Source of the DNA: a virus
DNA length: 42,440 nt
IMG/VR virus record: IMGVR_UViG_3300010389_000038
Coordinates: 1-42,440 of that record
Reading direction: 5' to 3' (one strand)
Made by a program: the position numbers and the translations under genes. This document shows positions 12,511 through 19,281 of the stretch, in pieces; positions within the stretch are counted from its first letter, which is position 1; each line of letters opens with the position of its first letter. The notes under the pieces are model-generated. The model made no database searches. It saw nothing but the letters and a program-made list of their open reading frames with translations, and was not told where the DNA came from.

Positions 12511-14435
12511 CCTACACAACGTATTTCGGTGTCGAGCATCTCGACAAGATTTTTACTGCGACCAGGATTGCGTTCGATACGGAAACGCTCCAGCTACAGC
12601 CTGAGATGGGGAAGCTTCGGCTGCTTCAGTTTGGTGCTGAGTCCACTAAGTCGATCGTTGTCATCGATTTGTTCGATGTAGATGATGATGGCTGGGACAA
12701 GATTGACTCTTTCTTGCAAAACGGCGAGCGCGAGTGGCTCGCGCACAATGCTGTGTTTGATCTTGGCTGGTTCCAAGAGTGTGGTTTGCGGTTGAGAGGC
12801 CGCGTCTACTGCACCATGCTCGCCAGCAAGTTGGACATGAACGGGTTTCCAAACCTCAAGCATGGCTTAGCCCACTTAGCTAACCGCTATTTGGAGTTGG
12901 ACATTTCCAAAGAGCAGCAGGCATCTGACTGGAGCGCTCCAGTGCTCAGCAAAGAGCAGCTTGAGTATGCCGCCAAGGATGTGGAAGTTCTGCTGAAGCT
13001 TGATGCGGTTCTTCCTGGGAAGATCGCAGCTGCCGGTTTAGACCCTGCTTACTCTTTGGAGTGCAAGGCGCTTCCGGCCATGGCGCAGATGTGGCGCACT
13101 GGCCTGCCGTGGAATCGTTCCAGCCTGGAACAACTTCGTAAGGATTATGAACATGACATTGCGGCACTCTCTAAGGACTTTTTGTTTGAACTGGATGAAG
13201 CCCTTCCAGAAGGACACAAACTGCCCCGAGAAACAGACGCTCGATTGGCTTATCTCAAAGAGAGACTCACAGAGATGGGTAATGATGACGTTCTGCGAGA
13301 GCGGTGGTTCAGGGAAGTGGAGGATATTGAAACTTCCCCGGCAGTATTTAACTTACGACCCAAGGACGAAGGAAGCATTAGGTTGGGGACCAAAAAATAC
13401 AAGGGTTTTAATCTCAGTTCACCGAAACAGCTTCTGGAAAAGTTCACTGCTCTCCTTGGGGAGCAACCCGTTGATGGAAAAACGGGTAAGCCAAGCGCGA
13501 GCCGGGCGGCGCTCCAGGCTTATGCGGCTGATCACCACGTTATTCAGACCTACTTGGCTTGGAAGAAAGCTGAGAAACGCCGCCAGATGGTCGATTCAAT
13601 CTTTGAAAAACTTGATTCCGATGGTTTTGTTCGTGCCAGCTATTTGCAGCTCGGGGCCGAAAGTGGTCGCATGTCCTGCATCAAACCCAACAACCAGCAA
13701 ATCCCAAGAGACGAAGACTTCCGTCGGTGTGTGGAAGCTCCTGATGGTTGGGCTCTTGTGGATGCTGATTTTGGTCAGATGGAACTTCGATTGGCTGCTG
13801 CGGTCGCGGAAGATTCGCGCATGATCAAGGCGTTCCAGGACGGCGAAGACTTGCACACGGTTACAGCTGAAGCTATTGGCTGTACCAGGCAGATCGCCAA
13901 GTCAGCAAACTTCGGCCTGCTGTACGGCAGTGGTGCGAAGGGTCTACGCAACTATGCGGCTGGCGTTGGCATCACCATGCCCGTCGAAGAGGCTGCTGAA
14001 ATCCGTAAGCAATGGCTTGGAACGTACCAGGGCATTGCCAAGTGGCAGCAGCAAAACGCTGAAGATGCTGAAAAGACTGAAGGCAACAAGTGGGCCGAGG
14101 TTCGCATTCCTAAGTCGAACATGCGCCGGTTTTTGCCGGGTGACATGAACCGGCTGACGGTTCGGTGCAACACGCCGATCCAAGGTGCTGGTGCGGCGAT
14201 CTTGAAATGCGCTCTTGGTAATCTTTGGCCTGAGCTGGAGAAAGTTGGTGAGGTCGAGGCCAGGATTGCGGCCTGTATTCATGACGAAATTTTGTTGCTC
14301 GTCAAGGAAGACAAGGCTGAAGAGTGGGCCGCCAAGCTAAAACGAATAATGGAGGACGCAGAAGCAATGTGGCTAGGCGATATTCCGCCGCTTGCTGAGC
14401 CGTCTATCGGTAAACGTTGGTCGGAGATCCACTGA
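12507..14435 (+). CDS. polA: Family A DNA polymerase with proofreading domain (642 aa)
   Basis: Replicative DNA polymerase. An N-terminal DEDD 3'-5' exonuclease has motif I IAFDTET (D24, E26), motif II LAHNAVFDLGWF (about 76-87) and motif III YAAKDVEVLLKL (about 154). The polymerase domain has motif A DADFGQMELR (about 419), motif B RQIAKSANFGLLYG (from about 461) and motif C IHDEILL (about 590). The DYSQIELR consensus of motif A appears here as DFGQMELR, with Phe for Tyr. In the O-helix the residue equivalent to E. coli Phe762 is Phe. There is no 5' nuclease domain, as in other phage PolA proteins. Overlapping starts link it to the upstream small genes. Confidence 0.96.
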   Translation: MTYTTYFGVEHLDKIFTATRIAFDTETLQLQPEMGKLRLLQFGAESTKSIVVIDLFDVDDDGWDKIDSFLQNGEREWLAHNAVFDLGWFQECGLRLRGRVYCTMLASKLDMNGFPNLKHGLAHLANRYLELDISKEQQASDWSAPVLSKEQLEYAAKDVEVLLKLDAVLPGKIAAAGLDPAYSLECKALPAMAQMWRTGLPWNRSSLEQLRKDYEHDIAALSKDFLFELDEALPEGHKLPRETDARLAYLKERLTEMGNDDVLRERWFREVEDIETSPAVFNLRPKDEGSIRLGTKKYKGFNLSSPKQLLEKFTALLGEQPVDGKTGKPSASRAALQAYAADHHVIQTYLAWKKAEKRRQMVDSIFEKLDSDGFVRASYLQLGAESGRMSCIKPNNQQIPRDEDFRRCVEAPDGWALVDADFGQMELRLAAAVAEDSRMIKAFQDGEDLHTVTAEAIGCTRQIAKSANFGLLYGSGAKGLRNYAAGVGITMPVEEAAEIRKQWLGTYQGIAKWQQQNAEDAEKTEGNKWAEVRIPKSNMRRFLPGDMNRLTVRCNTPIQGAGAAILKCALGNLWPELEKVGEVEARIAACIHDEILLLVKEDKAEEWAAKLKRIMEDAEAMWLGDIPPLAEPSIGKRWSEIH

Positions 14436-14436
14436 C

Positions 14437-14625
14437 ATGGTCAGCATCCATCACACGTCCCAGGGATGGGCTTTGGTGCGTTCAGAAAATCTGGGCTACT
14501 ACACTTCGCTTGGGGATGTGATGGATGCGGCTTATGCGGCCACTAACGGGACGGGAGATAATCATGCGCTATCTCCAGTACGAAATCAAACGTGCCACCA
14601 CAGCGGATCTGCAGCGGGCGGCTGA
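14437..14625 (+). CDS. Small hypothetical protein (62 aa)
   Basis: ATG 2 nt after the polymerase stop. The first 43 residues look protein-like (SIHHTSQGWALVRSENLGYY, then GDVMDAAYAATNG). The last 20 are Cys/His/Gly-rich and overlap the next gene by 62 nt in another frame, so the C-terminus may be the result of a frameshift or may simply be short. Unknown function. Confidence 0.45.
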   Translation: MVSIHHTSQGWALVRSENLGYYTSLGDVMDAAYAATNGTGDNHALSPVRNQTCHHSGSAAGG

Positions 14626-14740
14626 GTTTTTAGAGGGTGCCAGACTTATTCGCCAGGGTTGCACTAAGCAACGAAGTGAGTCTCGTGAGTCTCAGGCGCA
14701 GGGGTGGCGGAAGCATGTGGATGATTCAATTACTTGGTAG
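14564..14740 (+). CDS. Small basic hypothetical protein (58 aa)
   Basis: ATG 14564 has a good Shine-Dalgarno sequence (GGGAG, about 7 nt upstream), which favours it over ATG 14525. Helical, positively charged protein (YEIKRATTADLQRAAEFLEG, then QGCTKQRSESRES). Unknown. It may bind nucleic acid. Confidence 0.5.
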   Translation: MRYLQYEIKRATTADLQRAAEFLEGARLIRQGCTKQRSESRESQAQGWRKHVDDSITW

Positions 14741-14778
14741 CACATTGTTAGACTGTTAGGTAGCAATCAACAGACTCT

Positions 14779-15045
14779 GTGGCGATCAAGCACGGGAATA
14801 AGACATATATGCAGATTTTGCTGGATCCGAATCGAGCTGCTTTGTTGATGCAGCTGGCTGACGACCACAAGGTACGTCCCACGGCATGGATTCGTGATGT
14901 GATCTACAAGCAGCTGGAGCTTTGCGTCTCGTCTGAGGATTACAAGAACGCTTTCGAGGCTGATCAGGAGGTGTGGAAGGAATCGATTCGCCGTCGCGTC
15001 GAGGGAAGGGCAAGACCCAAAAAAGATGTGCAAGACAGCGAATAA
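14779..15045 (+). CDS. Small RHH-like conserved protein (88 aa)
   Basis: GTG start. NKTYMQILLDPNRAALLMQL then ADDHKVRPTAWIRDVIYKQL gives a strand-helix-helix pattern like ribbon-helix-helix regulators. I recall similar short proteins in cyanophages. The C-terminus is very basic (ESIRRRVEGRARPKKDVQDS). Probable small DNA-binding regulator; not proven. A hairpin terminator overlaps its stop. Confidence 0.6.
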   Translation: MAIKHGNKTYMQILLDPNRAALLMQLADDHKVRPTAWIRDVIYKQLELCVSSEDYKNAFEADQEVWKESIRRRVEGRARPKKDVQDSE

Positions 15046-15068
15046 ACCAGTTGCCGACTGGTTTTATT
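15041..15068 (+). terminator. Terminator after RHH-like gene
   Basis: AAACCAGT (15044-15051) and ACTGGTTT (15057-15064) with a 5-nt loop, flanked by AATAAA and TTTATT, so it can work in both directions. It overlaps the stop codon and argues against a start at 15026 for the next gene. Confidence 0.78.
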
Positions 15069-15100
15069 GTGATATTTTGCAGGGGCACTTCAAACGCCTC

Positions 15101-15295
15101 ATGCGTTACGCTCTTTCGATCTCACACAAAACCTATTTGGCTGCTTGCTACGAAGCGACCGGTAGCGGAATTCTGCTTACTGAAAAAGTAGAGGATGCTT
15201 GTTCCTATGTGTCCTGGGAAAAAGCAGTTGCGGTTGCTAAGGCTGTCGCTCCATCCGTTGGCACACTTCCCTGCATCGTGGAAGTTAGTCACTGA
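15101..15295 (+). CDS. Small hypothetical protein (64 aa)
   Basis: ATG 15101 lies beyond the terminator hairpin. An upstream in-frame ATG (15026) would put the hairpin inside the coding region and is rejected. Alternating strand and helix (SISHKTYLAACYEATGSGI, then SWEKAVAVAKAVAPS). Unknown. Its TGA directly abuts the GTG of the sigma factor, so it probably leads that operon. Confidence 0.5.
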   Translation: MRYALSISHKTYLAACYEATGSGILLTEKVEDACSYVSWEKAVAVAKAVAPSVGTLPCIVEVSH

Positions 15296-16135
15296 GTGGA
15301 AAGTTTTACTGCCTACCTCAAGGAAATCGGTCGGTATCCGCTGTTGACCAAGGATCAAGAGATCCTTTTGGCTAGACAGGTTCAGACTTGGGTGGCTAAC
15401 GAGAACCTCACGCCCCAGCAAAGAAAGCGTGGTGAGAGGGCCTACCAGAAGTTGCTCAACTGCAATCTTCGGCTTGTGGTGTCGATCGCTAAGCGGTACA
15501 CCAACAAGTGCAGAAGGACCGAGTTATTTGACTTGGTGCAGGAGGGCAACATGGGCCTCGCTCATGGCATCAAGAAGTTTGATCCTGAACGTGGTTATGC
15601 GTTATCCACCTACGTTTATTGGTGGATACGCCAAAGTATTACAAGATACATTGGTACGTATGACCGCGTGATTCGGCTGCCGTCCCACGCATTTGAGATC
15701 TTGGCAAAGCTAAGGAATTGGACGCCGGTTTTTGAGAACACTCACGGTCGCAAGCCAACGCTTGAAGAATGCGCTGAGTTTTGTAAAACCAGCCCAACTC
15801 GGATGCGTGAGTATCTCGACAAGTGCAACGATGCCACCAGCCTTGACTCCCCGGTCAACGGCATTGACGACAATGTTTTTGTGGTCGATGGCGTCTCTGC
15901 GGACACCAATGTCTTTGAGGACGTTGCCCTTGATATTGACATCGAGCGGCTTGCTGTTCTGATGGAGCGTCTGCAGCCGCGAGAACGTTATGTGATCGAA
16001 AAAATGTTTGGCATTGGTACTGGGGAGCCGATGACGTTCCAGCGCTTGGCTAAAGAGCTAGGCATCTGTCGGGAAAAAGCTCGCAACATCTACCACCGAT
16101 CCCTTCGTAAACTCCAAACCTTTAAAAACCATTGA
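15296..16135 (+). CDS. Sigma-70 family RNA polymerase sigma factor (279 aa)
   Basis: Would direct host RNA polymerase to phage promoters. Region 1.2-like SFTAYLKEIGRYPLLTKDQE lies at the N-terminus. Region 2 spans about residues 54-121, with NLRLVVSIAKRY, ELFDLVQEGNMGL and YALSTYVYWWIRQSITRYI. A region 3-like helix set follows. Region 4 spans about 222-277, with RLQPRERYVIEKMFGIG and the HTH MTFQRLAKELGICREKARNI. The full region 1.2-4 layout resembles primary and group 2 sigma factors of cyanobacteria more than compact ECF factors. GTG start immediately after the previous stop. Late-gene activation is the likely role, by inference. Confidence 0.93.
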   Translation: MESFTAYLKEIGRYPLLTKDQEILLARQVQTWVANENLTPQQRKRGERAYQKLLNCNLRLVVSIAKRYTNKCRRTELFDLVQEGNMGLAHGIKKFDPERGYALSTYVYWWIRQSITRYIGTYDRVIRLPSHAFEILAKLRNWTPVFENTHGRKPTLEECAEFCKTSPTRMREYLDKCNDATSLDSPVNGIDDNVFVVDGVSADTNVFEDVALDIDIERLAVLMERLQPRERYVIEKMFGIGTGEPMTFQRLAKELGICREKARNIYHRSLRKLQTFKNH

Positions 16136-16431
16136 ACTGCCCTAAGTGCGGCGGCACTAGCCACGTCTATCACAAGAAAACCGAAAGTAAGCGCGTCAGG
16201 AGGTATAGAAAGTGCCGAGTCTGTGGCGAGAACTTTATTACGGAGCAGTCATTTGAAAAAATCGTTCCAAAGCGTTCGGCTAGGCGGCTCTCTGATGATG
16301 ATGTGCGTGAGATGCGTGCATACGCAAAGGAGATGGGGGTTGGTCCGTACATAGTTGGGGCGGCCTTTGGTGTAGCACCTGGGACGGTGCATGGTGTGCT
16401 TACAAGACGCACATATAAAGATGTCGCATAA
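16132..16431 (+). CDS. Zinc-ribbon plus helix-turn-helix regulator, NrdR-like N-terminus (99 aa)
   Basis: TTG start overlapping the sigma factor stop. Residues 1-35 form a zinc ribbon with C3, C6, C28 and C31 (NCPKCGG, RKCRVCGENF) and the basic run RVRRYRK, like the N-terminal domain of the ribonucleotide reductase repressor NrdR. The ATP-cone domain of NrdR is absent. Instead residues about 48-99 read as a HTH (SDDDVREMRAYAKEMGVGPY, then IVGAAFGVAPGTVHGVLTR). Probably a transcription regulator or an accessory to the sigma factor encoded just upstream. Confidence 0.7.
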   Translation: MNCPKCGGTSHVYHKKTESKRVRRYRKCRVCGENFITEQSFEKIVPKRSARRLSDDDVREMRAYAKEMGVGPYIVGAAFGVAPGTVHGVLTRRTYKDVA

Positions 16432-16455
16432 TGAGATGGCGAAATAAAAAACTGT

Positions 16456-17085
16456 GTGTCGGTCTCTTTAGTCTGGGCTACGCCTGAAGCCGAGCGGTTG
16501 ATTGTAAAGATGGCCAGGGTCAGTAACCCTTCGAATGAAGAGAACTGGGGGACTGGGCCGAAGCTTTTAAAGTATCTCATTAAGCACAGGCATTGGTCGC
16601 CTTTTGAGATGGCCTCGATGTGCGTCAAGATTGAAACTGAGCGTGATATTGCGGCTCAAATCTTGCGGCATCGGTCGTTTTCGTTCCAGGAATTCTCGAC
16701 TCGTTACGCCAAAACGGTGCCCGCAGAAGTGCCTTGGTTTAGGCGGCAGGACGAAAAGAACAGGCAGAACAGCTTCAATGACATTCATCCGACGCACCAG
16801 GAAGAACTACAGAAGAAGGCTGGGAAGCTGCTTGCGGATAGCTTTTTGCTGTATGAGCAGATGTTGGCCTATGGCGTGGCCAAGGAAACTGCCAGGCGGA
16901 TACTACCGCTGTGTACGCCGACCTCGATGTATATGACTGGGACGTTGCGTAGCTGGATTCATTACATCCAGATTCGTGCCAGTGAAGATACGCAGTTGGA
17001 GCATCGGCGGATTGCGATTGCGTGCCGGGAAATCTTGAAACAAGAGTTTTCTATCGTTGCGGAGGCTGCGTTCGATAATGTTTAG
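16456..17085 (+). CDS. thyX: Flavin-dependent thymidylate synthase ThyX (209 aa)
   Basis: Makes dTMP from dUMP using FAD and methylene-tetrahydrofolate, supplying DNA precursors during infection. The ThyX signature RHRxxSxxxxSxR is present as RHRSFSFQEFSTR at about residues 72-84. The N-terminus SVSLVWATPEAERLIVKMAR and the HWSPFEMASMCVKIET segment are typical. C-terminal RAxEDTQxEHRxIA (RASEDTQLEHRRIA) completes the active site. GTG start. Full length. Confidence 0.96.
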   Translation: MSVSLVWATPEAERLIVKMARVSNPSNEENWGTGPKLLKYLIKHRHWSPFEMASMCVKIETERDIAAQILRHRSFSFQEFSTRYAKTVPAEVPWFRRQDEKNRQNSFNDIHPTHQEELQKKAGKLLADSFLLYEQMLAYGVAKETARRILPLCTPTSMYMTGTLRSWIHYIQIRASEDTQLEHRRIAIACREILKQEFSIVAEAAFDNV

Positions 17086-17087
17086 AA

Positions 17088-17276
17088 ATGGATTATGCAC
17101 CGTTCCAAGTAGAACGCTTGCCTAATGGTTGGTTCCGTGTTTGCTCTCCTAGCGGTGCGATGTGTATTGATAGTCCCTGTGAATTGCGAGCAAGTTCAAT
17201 CGGTAAAACACTGTACGCCTATTGCTCGACCCATTCTGCGATGCGGGCTTCCCGTGCCTCCGTCCAAAACTCTTGA
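17088..17276 (+). CDS. Small hypothetical protein (62 aa), possibly truncated
   Basis: Starts 2 nt after the thyX stop. The first 40 residues look like a compact beta unit (FQVERLPNGWFRVCSPSGAM). The last 19 codons lie over the 3' end of the convergent HNH gene (58-nt overlap), so the original C-terminus may have been replaced when the HNH gene arrived. Function unknown. Confidence 0.45.
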   Translation: MDYAPFQVERLPNGWFRVCSPSGAMCIDSPCELRASSIGKTLYAYCSTHSAMRASRASVQNS

Positions 17277-17527
17277 CCCACATACCACGTTCTCCAGTCG
17301 TGGCCTGACTTATGGCTATTACAGGAAAAACAGCAGCCAACCAGATTCTTTTGTTCGGTTAGGCCGCCTTTCCATTTGGGAATGACGTGGTCGAGGGTGG
17401 CATTCTTGCCGAGTGGTTCGGCGCAGTAAGCGCAACAGTAGTTCCACTCTTGGAGGATTTTGTCTCGGAAGCGTATCTTCGCTTGCTTCCGGGGTACTAA
17501 CTCTGTCCCGTCAATCTGATGATCCAT
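17219..17527 (-). CDS. HNH endonuclease (102 aa)
   Basis: Compact HNH nuclease. A zinc site is formed by CAYC (C32, C35) and CFSC (C66, C69). The beta-beta-alpha metal core includes LDHVIPKWKGG (D46, H47) and NLVGCCFSCNSHK (N61, N70, H72). Free-standing HNH proteins of this size in phages are often homing endonucleases. A packaging-associated HNH protein is also possible, but the terminase genes are at the other end of the window. It lies between the rightward replication module and the leftward lysis module and overlaps the end of the gene after thyX, consistent with insertion. Confidence 0.9.
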   Translation of the reverse strand: MDHQIDGTELVPRKQAKIRFRDKILQEWNYCCAYCAEPLGKNATLDHVIPKWKGGLTEQKNLVGCCFSCNSHKSGHDWRTWYVGQEFWTEAREARIAEWVEQ

Positions 17528-17590
17528 GCAGGCGCCCTTTTAAGGTCTGCAAGGTCTTCGCCCCAACTGTTTTGAGTGTAACCGCTTTAA

Positions 17591-18319
17591 TTATTGCTTA
17601 ATAACTTCGCAGGCCTTGTTATACAATTTAAGGCGGTCTTCGATGCCGTTATACCCTCCGTTTAGTACACGAGTTACCTGGTAAACATCTGTGCCCTCAC
17701 AGATTCCTGCCCAGTTGTTTTCTTCGATCCAGCAGATCGCTGAGAGAAAAGGGTACTGTTCGGCAACGTAGTTAGCGCCTTCTTGCATAACCCTGTCGTC
17801 GGCCATGCCGTTACGTTCCAGCCAGTTGCTGAATCGTTGGTAGTTGTAGCGGCCAGTTAGTTGGATTGCGCCGCCGCCGAAGAAGATCTTGCCGTCGCCT
17901 GGGCCGTTGCCTAAGTCGCTGCGGTTGTCATACATGCGGGTGAAGTAGTCGTCGTCGCCTAACTCCTTCATCCAGCGGTAGCGACCGGTTTCGTGGGCCG
18001 TTTGCGAAACTAAGTGGCGGCGTTGTTGCACGCTGGTCATGCCAGTGCTGTAGATGAGCTTGTTTAAGTCGCTCATAAACTTGTCGCCAAACTGGTCAGG
18101 CCGCCAGCCTGAGACTGCAGCAACCTGTTCGCGGCTCACGAGCCACTTGCCTTCCTTGGGGGCTACGGCGGTAGACCAGGTTTTATACCACTCTTGATCG
18201 CGGTCGAAGCAGTCTGGACAGAAGTACAGAATTTGCTGCTCAAGTTCAAGCAGGCCAGCCGTTTGGTGGCCGAGCTTTTGGTAGTACTTGAACAGATCCA
18301 GAAGACGGATCGGCTTCAT
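17591..18319 (-). CDS. GH19 chitinase-like endolysin (242 aa)
   Basis: Peptidoglycan hydrolase for host lysis. Residues about 62-240 follow the glycoside hydrolase family 19 layout used by many phage lysins. LVSQTAHETGRYRWMKELG carries the likely catalytic glutamates E110 and E119. YDNRSDLGNGPGDGKIFFGG and GAIQLTGRYNYQRFSNWL form the substrate cleft. The N-terminal 60 residues, with a CPDC pair (C34, C37), are an unassigned extra domain, perhaps wall-binding. There is no signal peptide, so release would need the holin. The holin-like gene ends 1 nt before its start. Confidence 0.9.
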   Translation of the reverse strand: MKPIRLLDLFKYYQKLGHQTAGLLELEQQILYFCPDCFDRDQEWYKTWSTAVAPKEGKWLVSREQVAAVSGWRPDQFGDKFMSDLNKLIYSTGMTSVQQRRHLVSQTAHETGRYRWMKELGDDDYFTRMYDNRSDLGNGPGDGKIFFGGGAIQLTGRYNYQRFSNWLERNGMADDRVMQEGANYVAEQYPFLSAICWIEENNWAGICEGTDVYQVTRVLNGGYNGIEDRLKLYNKACEVIKQ

Positions 18320-18320
18320 G

Positions 18321-18455
18321 TCACTTTTTGATTGAGCGCAATGCGGTAAACGCCATTTGGATCAAACTGTTGTCCTTCAGAGGGGACAGTGCAACGATTT
18401 CAGACGCTGCGGCAATTACGATCCAGAACGCTGGATGGGTGAAAATGTCTTCCAT
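18321..18455 (-). CDS. Holin-like small membrane protein (44 aa)
   Basis: One membrane segment (AFWIVIAAASEIVALSPL, about residues 9-26) followed by a short amphipathic tail ending in Lys-Lys. Size, topology and the 1-nt gap to the endolysin gene fit a holin or holin partner. I recall similar short proteins next to lysins in cyanophages. The function is inferred from context. Confidence 0.55.
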   Translation of the reverse strand: MEDIFTHPAFWIVIAAASEIVALSPLKDNSLIQMAFTALRSIKK

Positions 18456-18485
18456 GGCTGCAATTTTTAGCTGCTTACTTTGATA

Positions 18486-18683
18486 TTACAGATTCTGCTC
18501 TAACGCCCTGAGCCTTTTCTCATGATCGTCAAGCCTTTCTTTATGATCCGAACGTAATGCTGTGATTTGCTCAAGCACCAAGCTAATGCGGGCGTCCATA
18601 ACACTGGAACGTTTGTCGAGACGCCACAACGCACCAGTAGCTGAAGCAATGATGACTGTTGCGACGCCGGAGAACACATCCAC
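18486..18683 (-). CDS. Membrane-anchored coiled-coil protein, lysis-associated (65 aa)
   Basis: N-terminal hydrophobic segment (VFSGVATVIIASATGALWRL) followed by a charged heptad-like helix (ALRSDHKERLDDHEKRLRALEQ). This layout resembles XhlA-type or antiholin/spanin accessory proteins. It lies just upstream of the holin-like and lysin genes, so a lysis role is likely, but it is not demonstrated by sequence alone. Confidence 0.55.
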   Translation of the reverse strand: MDVFSGVATVIIASATGALWRLDKRSSVMDARISLVLEQITALRSDHKERLDDHEKRLRALEQNL

Positions 18684-18708
18684 GGCAGGTTCTCCAGGGC
18701 TTCTCAGT

Positions 18709-18837
18709 CTATTCTAATGGGTCCTTTTTTCCTGAAAGAATTTCGACCGCACGTTTGTAAAACATGGTGTCTGTGCGGCCTTCTCTTTCCATGAGTTCCT
18801 TTATCTTTTTCCAGTTTTCGTAGGTGTGGCGATCCAT
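18709..18837 (-). CDS. Small charged hypothetical protein (42 aa)
   Basis: ATG 18837 overlaps the upstream TAA by 1 nt and has AAGGGA as a Shine-Dalgarno sequence. Helical and charged (YENWKKIKELMEREGRTDTM). Unknown function; the tight junction supports it. Confidence 0.55.
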   Translation of the reverse strand: MDRHTYENWKKIKELMEREGRTDTMFYKRAVEILSGKKDPLE

Positions 18838-18968
18838 TATTTCCCTTGTCCCCGGTACATCTTTTTATTGTGCCGAGGACGGGATTGATTGCCTTGACCC
18901 TGCCGAGTCTTTTTAGGTTTGCCCTTGACAAACTGTTTGCCAAGGGCGGTGCGTGACTTTACAGCCAT
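18837..18968 (-). CDS. Very basic small protein (43 aa)
   Basis: About one third Lys and Arg: KQFVKGKPKKTRQGQGN and a tail MYRGQGK. I associate the GKPKKTRQGxG...RGQGK pattern with short cyanophage proteins of unknown function. It may bind nucleic acid or be packaged. Starts 3 nt after the upstream gene stops. Confidence 0.62.
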   Translation of the reverse strand: MAVKSRTALGKQFVKGKPKKTRQGQGNQSRPRHNKKMYRGQGK

Positions 18969-18971
18969 TTT

Positions 18972-19217
18972 TTAATCGTCCGAGGGCAATGAGGCAGTGT
19001 AGGCAGCAATAACCGCATCAGTCCACAATGCAGTCGCTACAGCTTGGGCTTCACCGCAAGCGTTGTCCATGTCATCGCCAGGCTTGTGAACCATGCGGTG
19101 ATAAGTACGTCCCACTTCAACACCGTCTTTTTCGACGATGTCTGCACGGCGGCATTGAATAATGCTGTGCGGTGGGATGATTTCAAGCTTGTACTCAGAG
19201 CGTTCGGTGAAAGCCAT
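18972..19217 (-). CDS. Conserved small tail-cluster protein (81 aa)
   Basis: Begins FTERSEYKLEIIPPHSIIQC, then RRADIVEKDGVEVGRTYHRM, and ends with a helix (AVATALWTDAVIAAYTASLP). Short proteins with this opening and ending are common just downstream of phage tail fibre genes; their role is unknown. The 64 bp before it hold no convincing terminator. Confidence 0.62.
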   Translation of the reverse strand: MAFTERSEYKLEIIPPHSIIQCRRADIVEKDGVEVGRTYHRMVHKPGDDMDNACGEAQAVATALWTDAVIAAYTASLPSDD

Positions 19218-19281
19218 TTAGGAACTGCCGACTGGCAGGAACAGGTTTACAGCTTAGTTTTAAGCCTTTGCGGGCTAGAGG

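Noticed and set aside
13147-13824. 225-codon rightward frame inside the DNA polymerase
   Set aside because: Out-of-frame shadow; polymerase and exonuclease motifs are continuous in the main frame.
15026-15295. Start at ATG 15026 for the gene before the sigma factor
   Set aside because: It would place the terminator hairpin at 15041-15068 inside the coding region; ATG 15101 is preferred.
18704-18943. 79-codon leftward frame
   Set aside because: Two tightly coupled small genes in other frames (18709-18837 and 18837-18968), with Shine-Dalgarno support, occupy the same DNA.
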